DNA of 30,822 bases from an uncultured Rickettsiales bacterium (lineage in GTDB: Bacteria > Pseudomonadota > Alphaproteobacteria > Rickettsiales > Deianiraeaceae), in the NCBI GenBank assembly GCA_946544555.1, contig CAMNMI010000001.1:1-30822 (forward strand), read 5' to 3'. Positions within the stretch are counted from its first letter, which is position 1, and each line of letters begins with the position of its first letter. Position numbers and translations under genes: made by a program. Positions 8,233 through 15,946 of the stretch are shown here, one piece after another. The notes under the pieces were generated by a model, which was given only the letters and a program-made list of their open reading frames with translations, had not been told where the DNA came from and searched no databases.

Positions 8233-8598
8233 ATGCTGTTTGGCGCTGCAAAAAAACTATCATATCTCACATTTTGTGCTTTGTTTCTGACAAGTTGCTC
8301 CTATACAATGGAAGAGGCAGCTGAAACATTTGAAGATCGTCTTGAAAGTTTTGTGGGAAAACCAATGCAGTATGTTATCCGCCGTTGCGGGCATCCAACA
8401 AGATACATGAACAGAGCAGACCTTCCAGGAGAAGAGAGCGGAACTTACATGATATACAACTTCAAGCGTCTTAATAGTGAATGTGAAGTTATCCTAAAAT
8501 ATAAAAAAGGCACGCTTGAAATTATTGACTGGGATTACAGTGGATATTGTCTTAATACCAGCAGATTGAAAATAGATGATCAGTGTTTCGGATTATGA
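8233..8598 (+). CDS. Small lipoprotein, first of a tandem paralogous pair
   Basis: From the ATG at 8233 the product is 121 aa, with signal sequence MLFGAAKKLSYLTFCALFLTSC. The lipobox LTSC (Cys22) predicts lipidation and export. The mature part contains ESFVGKPMQYVIRRCGHPTRY, YMIYNF and a final IDWDYSGYC. These align with the next gene (GSYVGKSPNELYKDLGDPADY, YEYIYNF, VDYNSKKC), so the pair arose by duplication. The GxP...G.P pattern resembles small envelope lipoproteins with a SmpA/BamE-like or DUF-type fold, but the family is not certain. A longer frame starts at TTG 8188 and ATG 8206. The start at 8233 gives a standard signal peptide. The stop overlaps the next start (ATGA), so the genes are translationally coupled. 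Confidence 0.78.
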   Translation: MLFGAAKKLSYLTFCALFLTSCSYTMEEAAETFEDRLESFVGKPMQYVIRRCGHPTRYMNRADLPGEESGTYMIYNFKRLNSECEVILKYKKGTLEIIDWDYSGYCLNTSRLKIDDQCFGL

Positions 8599-9020
8599 TA
8601 TTTGGAAAAGTCTCAACTTGTTTATTGGTTGCAACGTCCTTGGTGGTCTTGCCATCATGTTCTTATATCCAAAATTCACGTCCATACACAGCCATCTCTG
8701 ATTGGATACATTCCGACAGTCGTCCAGAAAACATCAAGCAGCAGCGTCAATCTTCTTCTAACTTTGAGGATGCCATCGGTTCATATGTCGGGAAATCACC
8801 AAACGAACTCTATAAAGATCTCGGTGATCCAGCTGACTACAAAGTCGTTGTTAACTCCGAAGATCAAATAATTGGTGCTCGCATTATATACGAATATATC
8901 TATAACTTTGCAACAAAACAAAATGACTGCACTATCACTTTCCACACCGATGCATCCCAGTCAGTCATCAAGTCAGTAGATTATAACTCAAAAAAGTGTT
9001 ATTACATCGCGCGCTTCTGA
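8595..9020 (+). CDS. Small lipoprotein, second of a tandem paralogous pair
   Basis: A 141-aa product from the ATG at 8595, which overlaps the preceding stop codon by the ATGA arrangement. The signal peptide ends VVLPSC (lipobox LPSC, Cys22). A ~35-residue Ser/Gln-rich linker follows, then the domain shared with the upstream paralogue: FEDAIGSYVGKSPNELYKDLGDPADY...IIYEYIYNF...DCTITF...VDYNSKKC. The paired Cys after YNF and near the C-terminus are conserved in both paralogues and could form a disulfide. A GTG at 8583 would give four extra residues. Function is unknown; an envelope location is inferred. A parS-like palindrome begins at the base after the stop codon. Confidence 0.78.
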   Translation: MIFGKVSTCLLVATSLVVLPSCSYIQNSRPYTAISDWIHSDSRPENIKQQRQSSSNFEDAIGSYVGKSPNELYKDLGDPADYKVVVNSEDQIIGARIIYEYIYNFATKQNDCTITFHTDASQSVIKSVDYNSKKCYYIARF

Positions 9021-9036
9021 TGTTCCACGTGGAACA
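9021..9036. promoter_or_regulatory. parS-like ParB-binding palindrome (copy 1)
   Basis: A perfect 16-bp palindrome TGTTCCACGTGGAACA. It matches the known chromosomal parS pattern tGTTnCACGTGnAACa at every conserved position. It directly follows the lipoprotein stop codon and no T-run follows it, so it is a poor terminator candidate. Confidence 0.7.
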
Positions 9037-9071
9037 TTTGCACCGTGATGAAAGATGGATTTTTTCCGACA

Positions 9072-9099
9072 TGTTAATGTTCCATGTGGAACATTAACA
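9072..9099. promoter_or_regulatory. parS-like palindrome (copy 2), extended inverted repeat
   Basis: TGTTCCATGTGGAACA (9078-9093) differs from copy 1 by one central base. It is embedded in a 28-bp inverted repeat with perfect 13-bp arms (TGTTAATGTTCCA) and a 2-bp centre. It lies 57 bp (centre to centre) from copy 1, in the same gene-free gap before grpE. The central CG to TG change may weaken ParB binding. Confidence 0.55.
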
Positions 9100-9169
9100 G
9101 AGGGTGATAAGAAGTTGGTTATGTGGTGCACTTGAAAGTTAGAAAAATGAATTATTTATTATTGTTGAT

Positions 9170-9832
9170 ATGAGTATTGAGAGGAAGATGCCAAGTGTTG
9201 GCGACGAAAGCATGGAAAAGCAGGAACAAGTTCAGCATGGAGCAACTGGTGAAAAAGTTGCTGGTGAAAATGAATTGAAAGATGCAGGCGTAAATGAAGA
9301 GGAGATTGATATGGAAACTGCCGATGAAGTTCAGGGAGAGGGAGAAGATGGCAGTGAAAATGAAGAGTTGACGGCAGCGCAGGGAAAAATTCAGGAATTG
9401 CAGCAGCAGAATTCGGAGTTAGAGCGCAAGCTGATGTATGTGGTTGCGGAATATGATAATGCCAAGAAAAGGTTTGAGCGCGAGTTGGATGATGCGAACA
9501 AGTTTGCAATAAGTAAGTTTGCGAAGGATGCGGTGAAGATTTATGATGTGCTGTTCACGGCGATAGAGCATGCCAACCCGGAAGCAGACAAGGTGCTTTA
9601 TGACGGAGTGAAGATGACAATAGGTGAATTTGATACGATGTTTGAGCGCATTGGCATGGTTCAGATTGCGCCGCAGGTTGGAGAGAGATTTGACCATAAC
9701 AAGCATGAAGCAATATCAAGGGTGCCAAGCGAATTGGAAATTGGTGCAATAGTGCAGGTCATTCGGCCAGGATATGAGCTAAATGGAAGATTATTACGTG
9801 CGGCAATGGTTGTTGTCAGTAGCGGACAGTAG
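9170..9832 (+). CDS. grpE: Nucleotide exchange factor GrpE
   Basis: A 220-residue GrpE, the dimeric cochaperone that releases ADP from DnaK. Residues 1-65 are acidic and low-complexity (Glu/Gly/Asp-rich). A long coiled coil follows (AAQGKIQELQQQNSELERKLMYVVAEYDNAKKRFERELDDANKF). The four-helix bundle and beta-wing domain come next: FAKDAVKIYDVLFTAIEHA, GVKMTIGEFDTMFERIGMVQIAPQVGERFDHNKHEAISRV, and a beta-wing ending VIRPGYELNGRLLRAAMVVVS. These match the GrpE signature (FDPN.HEA and GY.l.gRvlRpA.V.V). The gene sits 32 bp before the glutamine-synthetase-like gene in the same direction. dnaK and dnaJ are not in the window. Confidence 0.96.
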   Translation: MSIERKMPSVGDESMEKQEQVQHGATGEKVAGENELKDAGVNEEEIDMETADEVQGEGEDGSENEELTAAQGKIQELQQQNSELERKLMYVVAEYDNAKKRFERELDDANKFAISKFAKDAVKIYDVLFTAIEHANPEADKVLYDGVKMTIGEFDTMFERIGMVQIAPQVGERFDHNKHEAISRVPSELEIGAIVQVIRPGYELNGRLLRAAMVVVSSGQ

Positions 9833-9864
9833 CAGGTTGTAAAGAGTTGTTATAGAGTTGTTTT

Positions 9865-10791
9865 ATGTTGGTTGTTGAAAATGCAAAGCGTGATTTATTG
9901 ACAAGGCAGACAGATGGTTTGTTGCGGACATTGGCGCAACATTTGGATGTTAGCATGGATGACTTGTCCTTGCGCGTGGCAGCCGAGCTGGAATTTTATA
10001 TCATGCACGGCGAGGAGCAATTTTCTATTGACAGCTTGAAGATAAAGGATATTAAAAGTTTTTTGTTTAAATATAAATATAATGGTTTGCAGTTGGAGAG
10101 CTTTGAGGAAGAGGATGGCGTAAATCAGTTTGAGGTGCAGTTTTTTCCAACAGAAAATTCAGTTGAACTTGCGGAGAATATAGATGATTTCCGTAATGTG
10201 ATATTAGATGTTGCAGATGCAGATTTTCGTGCGAAGCCATTTGCTGATCAGCCGGGTAGTTCAATTCATTTTCATATTTCGTTGTATTATAAGGGTGAAA
10301 ATTTGTTTAGTAAGGACAATCCGCGCGATGACGATGAGTATCATTATATGCCACTGTATTGGAGCATTGCAGGGATGTTAGAGTGGATGCTGCCTGCCAT
10401 GCGCATTTTTGCACCAACGCAGAATTGCTATGACAGATATTTGTATCCAAAAGATGGGCAGAAGTATATTCATTATCCGACTGGCTGCTGCTGGGGGTTC
10501 AATAATAGGACATGCGCGCTGCGTATTCCCATCAAGCCAACGGAAGATCCGTATAACTGTCGTATAGAGCACCGCGTTGCGTCAAGTTTGAGTGATCCAT
10601 ATCTTGATATGTTTGCTATTTTTTCTGCTATGCAACACGGAATAGCCAATGAGCTGGAATGTCCTGAACCTGTATTTGGTAATAGCTTTGATGATGCACA
10701 TGATTTTATTCCACAGTTTCCAAAGACGTTGGCGGAAAGTGAGCATATATTCTATAATGGCGTGTTTGCTAATTTGAAGGAGTTGGTTTAA
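9865..10791 (+). CDS. Shortened glutamine synthetase-family protein (catalytic domain only)
   Basis: A 308-residue homologue of the glutamine synthetase / gamma-glutamyl ligase catalytic barrel. Metal and substrate motifs are present: AELEFYI (Glu41, Glu43), QFEVQFFPTENSVELAENI (Glu90 region), GSSIHFHISL (His135, His137), NCYDRYLYPKD (Arg191), GFNNRTCALRIP (Arg215, Arg220) and CRIEHRVASSLSDPYL (Glu235, Arg237). Typical enzymes are 440-470 aa. Here the N-terminal beta-grasp domain is missing, since only ~40 residues precede ELEF, and the C-terminal ~60-70 residues are also absent. An in-frame TAG four codons upstream of the ATG rules out an obvious longer product. The beta-grasp domain supplies intersubunit active-site residues, so ordinary glutamine synthesis is doubtful. 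Confidence 0.82.
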   Translation: MLVVENAKRDLLTRQTDGLLRTLAQHLDVSMDDLSLRVAAELEFYIMHGEEQFSIDSLKIKDIKSFLFKYKYNGLQLESFEEEDGVNQFEVQFFPTENSVELAENIDDFRNVILDVADADFRAKPFADQPGSSIHFHISLYYKGENLFSKDNPRDDDEYHYMPLYWSIAGMLEWMLPAMRIFAPTQNCYDRYLYPKDGQKYIHYPTGCCWGFNNRTCALRIPIKPTEDPYNCRIEHRVASSLSDPYLDMFAIFSAMQHGIANELECPEPVFGNSFDDAHDFIPQFPKTLAESEHIFYNGVFANLKELV

Positions 10792-10931
10792 TAATGTGTA
10801 AATAAATAGCACAGCCCAACTCACTCTTTGTATAACATAGCTTTACAAAAATTTATTTTATCCTTTATTGTTTTGCAAGTTTTTGTTTATAAATATAACC
10901 ACGAAAAACATATAGGCAAGAATGTAAAATA

Positions 10932-11270
10932 TTAAAAACATCTTCCCTGATATTTATTCACACTATCCAAGCTATTTTGAGGGCGATTTTCATTAACTTG
11001 TTCTTGTTTATAACCATTATACTGTTCGTTCATCTGTCTTTGCTCTTCCTTGTTTATTACAGATAATCCTACGCTACCTTTGCTATTTTCTACCATTTGT
11101 TTTTCCTTTTCCAACTGCAGTTTTGTTTGTTTCTTCTTGTTCCTCCTTGCAAGCCACACAATCAAACCGATAACTAAACCCACACCAGTCAATGCAAGTC
11201 CAATTATTCCCAGCTTCTTTCCTGCACTATTTCCTGCATCACTTCCTGTATCACTAACTGCACTACCCAT
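10932..11270 (-). CDS. Small one-TM protein with charged tail
   Basis: A 112-aa product from the ATG at 11270: an Ala/Ser/Asp/Gly-rich N-terminus of ~20 residues, one membrane helix (LGIIGLALTGVGLVIGLIVWLA), a basic cluster RRNKKKQTK, and a polar Gln/Asn-rich tail ending VNKYQGRCF. A TTG six codons further upstream overlaps the -10 box of the promoter at 11278-11305, so ATG 11270 is the better start. The layout closely parallels the 28815-30149 gene. Positive residues after the helix predict the tail in the cytoplasm if the protein stays in the bacterium. No function is known. Confidence 0.68.
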   Translation of the reverse strand: MGSAVSDTGSDAGNSAGKKLGIIGLALTGVGLVIGLIVWLARRNKKKQTKLQLEKEKQMVENSKGSVGLSVINKEEQRQMNEQYNGYKQEQVNENRPQNSLDSVNKYQGRCF

Positions 11271-11277
11271 TGGTACA

Positions 11278-11305
11278 ATTATATTCAAATATAAATAAAA
11301 ATCAA
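11278..11305 (-). promoter_or_regulatory. Sigma70 promoter of the small one-TM protein
   Basis: On the minus strand TTGATT, a 16-bp spacer and a consensus TATAAT end 7 bp before the ATG at 11270. Transcription is expected to start at the ATG, giving a leaderless message. Confidence 0.7.
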
Positions 11306-11438
11306 TTGTTCAATGAGTAGAGTTTTTAATTAAAAAAATGTCATACTATTATGGAAAAAACATATTACTGGCGGCATAACGAACAAACCACTTGACAATT
11401 AACAAAAATTGCTGATTTCTTGTTAAAGCTATTTACAC

Positions 11439-13952
11439 ATGCTTGGCAATATAAACAGCAAATTCAAAAATGCGAAGGCAGCAATAAAGAAAAAGCAAGA
11501 TGAGCTAAACTTCAAAAAGCTCAAAGACGGAGTATTTCCTTATGCATGTCTGGTGGCAGATGACGTAATGCTAACAAAAAACGGTGAGGTCTTCCAGATG
11601 ATTGAAATTCTGCTGGATGACTTTAAGGATAACCAAGAGGGAGGGCTGCGTGAGCATATCAGAAAGGCAATTGACTACAACTCTGGGGACTTAAACACAG
11701 CGTTCTGGATACAGACAGTTAAGAAGAGAAAGACAAATATTACAAGAAAAAATGGTAATAATAACAAATTGTTCTTGAAGAAAATTGGCCAAACAGCAGA
11801 AATGAATGAGAATTCTCTAAATAATTATTCTACATACATTTACATTACCGTCATCAAGCAAGGGACAACTTTCAAACTACAACCAAAAAAAATCAAGGAC
11901 TACTTCTTTGCCACATTTTTGGATCATACACATGACAGATTTGTGCAGAAAATTATCGTAGACGTCCGCAAGACAACGGAGAAGATAGTCAGCATGTTGG
12001 CACAATACAGGCCAAAAATATTAGGTGTCAGACGTGGCGATGGATGTGAATATTCTGAACTGATTGAAAAGTTGTATTTCTTAATCAACTTTGAGGACAA
12101 GGAACAAGTCGTTCGACCAATAGACGTTACACATTGTGTGAATACTGGGCGCTATATGTTCCAGAATGGTATCATTGCAATGAAGAGTGAGCTTACCAAT
12201 AAGATGAAAATGGGAATGACATTCTCATTTAAGGAAGTGCCAAGAATTACAATGCCAAATGTGTCGGATATAGTCAATAATACCAGAGCAGAAATGGTGA
12301 TTACAGAATATGTAACTTACATAGACCAAAAGCGTGCAGCGGAACAATTTAGTGAACAAAAAGAGTTTTTAAAGAAGAAGGACGATAAAATATTTCAAGA
12401 GAAAGTTGGGCTGTCATTTTTGGACGATAATGCTAATGCAAAATATTGTAAGTCATCAATATCTGTTCTGATTTTTGGGAATAGTTATAATGAGTTGCAG
12501 TCATTTGTTGCGGAAGCAATTGATCTTTTCTCCAAGCATGGGATTGTCATGGCAAGAGAAGATATAAGTGCAGAACGTTGCTACTATTCCGTAATGCCGG
12601 CAAATTTCACATTTACACAACGTCTTACAGTTCATGATGCCAAGGAGATTGGTTGTTTTTGTTATTCATATCATCCGCAGGACTGCGATGCAACTGTTTA
12701 TCTTAATGACTTGGTGCTGTTTAATATTGGGACGTTGAAGGGAAATCCTGTGCCAATTGGATTTGATAAACAGAGGCCAAATACGATTATTGGCGGACGC
12801 GAAGGAAGTGGTAAAACTGTTTTTTCAAACTTCATGGCCGCGTCCTATCTGGCAGAAATTGACGCCAATTTGTATATCATTGAATTTAACTGTCGTTCGC
12901 GTGCCTTTATTGAAGCCATGGAAGGCCAATGGTTTAGGGTGTCAATGGATAAACAAAACCACACTGCATTGATGAACCTGCTAGATTTGGATATATTTGG
13001 AGAGTATAAATCACAGAAGGAGAGTTATCTCTTTGACAGTTTGTCTTTATTGTTATCAGCGAACAATGTGCTGGTAACACCAGAAATGACAACTGAGCTC
13101 CATGATGCAATAGACCAAATCATTGAACTGTACGAACAAAATCCACACATTGCGTTACACGATGTGAGAAACATCTTGGATAAATATTCAATCGGGCAGG
13201 AACTGAATGTCTGGCACTCTATTGGTAAGTATTACCATCTGTTTGATAACAGGGACAACATCTTTGAGAAGAATAATGGCTTGATGGCAATACACATTGA
13301 CGAAACCGTTGCAAGTAAGTCATTGATTTTGGCTTCTGTTATGAATAATTTGATGACGAATATAACTCAACGCGCAAGTAAGACGGGCAAACCAACAATC
13401 ATCATCATGGAAGAGCCATTCCTGGCGCTTGGAAATGCATTCTTTAAAACAAAACTCAATAGAATGTTAGAGTTCATGGCGGCAAACAAGATTTTCTGCA
13501 TATTCAAAATTGCTGACTTTGAGCGCGCAAACTCAACCATTGTGGATTTCGGCCAGCTTGTAAATTCATGCGGTTTGCAAATACATATAGCCAACAAGTT
13601 TGCAGACAAGGAATATGGAAGGATATTTCACTTGGAGAAGTTGGACTACATGGCAGTCAAAACCTTGGCAATGTATGAGGGGCGCAATATGCTTGTCAAA
13701 CAGAGGTCTGGAATGTACTCATGTGCTTTTGACTTGAAGCGTTATAAGAAGACACTAAGTTTATTATCAGACAAACTTGAAGCCAAGACAAAGATCTTGG
13801 CAATTAAAGATACTCTGCAAACAGAAAGCGTTGAGCGTTGGCTCACAGCATACTATGGTGACTTTGATACCAATAGCGATGAAGAGACGCGTCTTGCTCT
13901 GCAACGTGAGCTGCAAGCCATCAAGGATGTCAGAAGGTTGATGGAGAGTTAG
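11439..13952 (+). CDS. virB4: VirB4/TraC-family type IV secretion ATPase (divergent, isolated)
   Basis: An 837-residue protein of usual VirB4 length. VirB4 ATPases power assembly and substrate transfer of type IV secretion systems at the inner membrane. The N-terminal half is the VirB4 alpha/beta domain (FKEVPRITMPNVSDIVNN, then the AREDISAERCYYSVMPANF region, comparable to family GF...l..e....a.w.slPGN). The P-loop NTPase follows: IIGGREGSGKTVFSNFMAASY (Walker A, residues 452-460) and YIIEFNCRSRAFIEAM...QNHTALMNLLDLD (family: iDkd...i.a.gG....fNPl.l). Walker B reads TIIIMEEPFLALG, with Glu658 in place of the usual Asp. No other vir/trb gene lies in the window, so this copy is separated from any T4SS operon. 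A GC-rich B element follows the stop. Confidence 0.85.
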   Translation: MLGNINSKFKNAKAAIKKKQDELNFKKLKDGVFPYACLVADDVMLTKNGEVFQMIEILLDDFKDNQEGGLREHIRKAIDYNSGDLNTAFWIQTVKKRKTNITRKNGNNNKLFLKKIGQTAEMNENSLNNYSTYIYITVIKQGTTFKLQPKKIKDYFFATFLDHTHDRFVQKIIVDVRKTTEKIVSMLAQYRPKILGVRRGDGCEYSELIEKLYFLINFEDKEQVVRPIDVTHCVNTGRYMFQNGIIAMKSELTNKMKMGMTFSFKEVPRITMPNVSDIVNNTRAEMVITEYVTYIDQKRAAEQFSEQKEFLKKKDDKIFQEKVGLSFLDDNANAKYCKSSISVLIFGNSYNELQSFVAEAIDLFSKHGIVMAREDISAERCYYSVMPANFTFTQRLTVHDAKEIGCFCYSYHPQDCDATVYLNDLVLFNIGTLKGNPVPIGFDKQRPNTIIGGREGSGKTVFSNFMAASYLAEIDANLYIIEFNCRSRAFIEAMEGQWFRVSMDKQNHTALMNLLDLDIFGEYKSQKESYLFDSLSLLLSANNVLVTPEMTTELHDAIDQIIELYEQNPHIALHDVRNILDKYSIGQELNVWHSIGKYYHLFDNRDNIFEKNNGLMAIHIDETVASKSLILASVMNNLMTNITQRASKTGKPTIIIMEEPFLALGNAFFKTKLNRMLEFMAANKIFCIFKIADFERANSTIVDFGQLVNSCGLQIHIANKFADKEYGRIFHLEKLDYMAVKTLAMYEGRNMLVKQRSGMYSCAFDLKRYKKTLSLLSDKLEAKTKILAIKDTLQTESVERWLTAYYGDFDTNSDEETRLALQRELQAIKDVRRLMES

Positions 13953-14036
13953 TTGTGCCGGCGCAGAGCACATTTGGCCGTAGCGCAGTGTAGATTTACA
14001 AACCACGAGGGCGTGGCCGCGGGTGGCGGTAGCACC
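13953..14036. repeat. GC-rich family B repeat, copy B1 (degenerate)
   Basis: A GC-rich patch in AT-rich surroundings, directly after the virB4 stop. It contains the family B landmarks GAGCACATTTGGCCG and CGAGGGCGTGGCC, but its middle is replaced by AT-rich bases and its ends lack clear inverted repeats. It looks like a decayed copy. Confidence 0.6.
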
Positions 14037-14066
14037 AGGTTATAGTTTGAATGTTTAAGTTGTGGT

Positions 14067-14579
14067 TCACGAGATGCTTTTGTCTTGTTGTTTTTGATTG
14101 TAAGTGGATATTTTGGCTTCATCGTTATTTGTTTTGTTTTGTTGTTGCCCCGAGAGTGGTTCTTTGGTTTCTTTTTCTTGTTTAACATATTGGCTCCTGT
14201 CTTTTTCACAAGTATTACCTGGACTTAGGTTTTTTATGACTATGTTCGGACTGTTAACACTTTTACTATATTTGTGAGCACCAACACCGAGACACACACA
14301 TCCAAGCAAAAAAGCTCCTATTCCAACAGGAAGAGCTATTGCTAAGCTACCAGCAACCAATGCGCACACAAGTGGTGTAGCAATTAATGCGGCTATGACA
14401 AGAAACAAACCTAATAATCCCAATCCAAATCCTTCTGTTGATTTTTCATATACCGTTTCTTTAACTTGTGCTGTACCTTGTTGTGTCACGTGAAAAACCG
14501 TTCCATCTTTTTCAACATCAAACTTTTGTTCTGGCAATTGTACTGTCTTGACAGTTTCACTAATTTTTTTGTAGTCCAT
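14067..14579 (-). CDS. Unknown small membrane protein with polar tail
   Basis: A 170-residue protein: a soluble N-terminus of ~50 residues, a long hydrophobic region of two membrane helices (LGLLGLFLVIAALIATPLVCALVAG and IALPVGIGAFLLGCVCLGVG, about 53-105), then a Lys/Gln/Asn-rich tail ending QKQQDKSIS. No family is recognised. It resembles the other low-complexity membrane proteins here but has a hairpin of two helices. The promoter 14586-14613 ends 6 bp before the ATG. A near-match to parS (14482-14497) lies inside the gene and is probably coincidental. Confidence 0.65.
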   Translation of the reverse strand: MDYKKISETVKTVQLPEQKFDVEKDGTVFHVTQQGTAQVKETVYEKSTEGFGLGLLGLFLVIAALIATPLVCALVAGSLAIALPVGIGAFLLGCVCLGVGAHKYSKSVNSPNIVIKNLSPGNTCEKDRSQYVKQEKETKEPLSGQQQNKTNNDEAKISTYNQKQQDKSIS

Positions 14580-14585
14580 AAAAGC

Positions 14586-14613
14586 AATATAACATAATAA
14601 TAAAAATAGACAA
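14586..14613 (-). promoter_or_regulatory. Sigma70 promoter of the 14067-14579 gene
   Basis: On the minus strand TTGTCT, a 16-bp spacer and TATATT are followed 6 bp later by the ATG. This predicts a leaderless mRNA. Confidence 0.6.
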
Positions 14614-14647
14614 GTTTAAATTTTGTTTATTAAAGGTAATTACTATA

Positions 14648-15769
14648 TTACTTTAATACCACCTTCTCCCCCATCTTTGGAGTTAATAATCTATCCCTCA
14701 TCTTATGTTTCTTAACCTCTTCCAAAAGCATATTCATAGATATATCATATTTATGTGCCCCAAGAGGATAAGTCCCATAATGAACTGGCAGGATGTATCT
14801 GGTTTGCAATCTCTTTGCAACCTCAACAACTTCACGTGGGAACATATGAACATACGGCCAACGGATATTCCATGCATCTATCTCAATGGCAACCAAATCA
14901 AATTTGCCGTATTTCCGCGCAATCTCATCAATGTGTGTACCAAAGCCACCATCGCCTGCTACAAATATCTGCTGATTGTGCTTTGGATTGTTATACACTG
15001 TCTTGATGACATACGAATTCCATAGGGTTTTATTGAAATCCCACAAGCTCCTCTGGGAGAAATGCATCGCTGGCTCGGCGTTAAAGATGATACCATCGGC
15101 TACAAATTTATCTCCCCAGCCCAGTTCGGTAATGTGGTCTTTTCTGACGCCCCATCCGCGCAGAGCAGCACCAACTCCCAGTGGCACCACAAAGTGTGCA
15201 TATCTCAACTTTCTGATTGTCTTCCGTTCCAAGTGATCCATGTGGTTGTGGGTTATCAGCACATAATCAATATGTGGCAACTGACTTCTCCTGATTGGTG
15301 GTTTAAACATTCTCCTAATGACAAATGGCACTGGCGCTGTATTTCCAAACACCGGGTCAACGATTATTCTCTTCTGGTTCAGCTCCATTATTATCGTTGC
15401 ATGCCCCAACCAATAGAACGAAGTCCAATAGTCAGGCACCTTACCAAAACTGTCTCTTGTCAAATTTATGACTTCCACTTTGTGTTTTGGTTTGTATTTT
15501 GAGCTGTTAAAGAATATTTCAAATAACTGTTTGTATGTCCAGTCAACTGAATTGTCTTCGTCTTTACTTGGTATTTTGAATTCTTCTATGGATTTATATG
15601 GATTGAAAAACCGGCCGTCTTTGAAGTAAGGCAACTTCTCAAATTGTCTGACTTCCGCTTTTGAAGGCGTTCTGCCAAATTCCCTAAACAATAGACCCAT
15701 ACCAAAACAAACAACAAAAGATAAAGATGATATTACTAAAACTACTTTTTTATGCTTCTTTACGGACAC
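14648..15769 (-). CDS. Membrane-anchored metallo-beta-lactamase-fold hydrolase, NAPE-PLD-like
   Basis: A 373-aa product from GTG 15769. A longer frame back to 15937 exists, but it translates straight through tRNA-Gln and is not credible. The start here is therefore an estimate. The N-terminus has one membrane anchor (KKVVLVISSLSFVVCFGMGLLF). The catalytic part has SFYWLGHATIIMEL, IIVDPVFGNTAPVPFVIRRMFKPP, the metal motif ITHNHMDHLE (HxHxDH), VPLGVGAALRGWGV, PAMHFSQRSLWDFNKTLWNSYVI, VAGDGGFGTHIDEIARKYGKFDLVAIEIDAW and LPVHYGTYPL. These are the hallmarks of the bacterial N-acyl-phosphatidylethanolamine phospholipase D-like subfamily. The likely substrate is a phospholipid or N-acyl amine at the inner-membrane face, which is an inference. 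The gene lies directly downstream of tRNA-Gln on the same strand. Confidence 0.82.
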   Translation of the reverse strand: MSVKKHKKVVLVISSLSFVVCFGMGLLFREFGRTPSKAEVRQFEKLPYFKDGRFFNPYKSIEEFKIPSKDEDNSVDWTYKQLFEIFFNSSKYKPKHKVEVINLTRDSFGKVPDYWTSFYWLGHATIIMELNQKRIIVDPVFGNTAPVPFVIRRMFKPPIRRSQLPHIDYVLITHNHMDHLERKTIRKLRYAHFVVPLGVGAALRGWGVRKDHITELGWGDKFVADGIIFNAEPAMHFSQRSLWDFNKTLWNSYVIKTVYNNPKHNQQIFVAGDGGFGTHIDEIARKYGKFDLVAIEIDAWNIRWPYVHMFPREVVEVAKRLQTRYILPVHYGTYPLGAHKYDISMNMLLEEVKKHKMRDRLLTPKMGEKVVLK

Positions 15770-15792
15770 GAAAAAAGAACTAAAACGAACCG

Positions 15793-15864
15793 CTGGGGCA
15801 GAAGGATTCGAACCTCCGGATGACGGGATCAAAACCCGTTGCCTTACCGCTTGGCTATGCCCCA
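15793..15864 (-). tRNA. tRNA-Gln (anticodon TTG)
   Basis: A complete cloverleaf on the minus strand. The 7-bp acceptor stem is TGGGGCA/TGCCCCA. The anticodon stem ACGGG/CCCGT encloses loop TTTTGAT with anticodon TTG. The T arm contains GGTTCGAATCC. The 3' CCA is not encoded. Confidence 0.95.
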
Positions 15865-15946
15865 ATGCTTTGAAGATAAATAATTGTTTTTTATTTGCAA
15901 GAAAAATGTCTTGCATGTTACAAATGCCCATTTTCAAAAAGAATAG

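Noticed and set aside
9072..9099. The 28-bp inverted repeat as a terminator of the lipoprotein operon
   Set aside because: No T-tract follows on either strand, and the core matches parS, repeated 57 bp away.
11392..11430. TTGACA upstream of virB4 as its promoter
   Set aside because: No acceptable -10 hexamer at 15-18 bp spacing, so not listed as a feature.
14482..14497. Third parS-like site TGTGTCACGTGAAAAA
   Set aside because: Two mismatches that break the palindrome, and it lies inside a coding region. Probably chance.
15770..15937. N-terminal extension of the NAPE-PLD-like protein
   Set aside because: It reads through the complete tRNA-Gln gene on the same strand, a common artefact.
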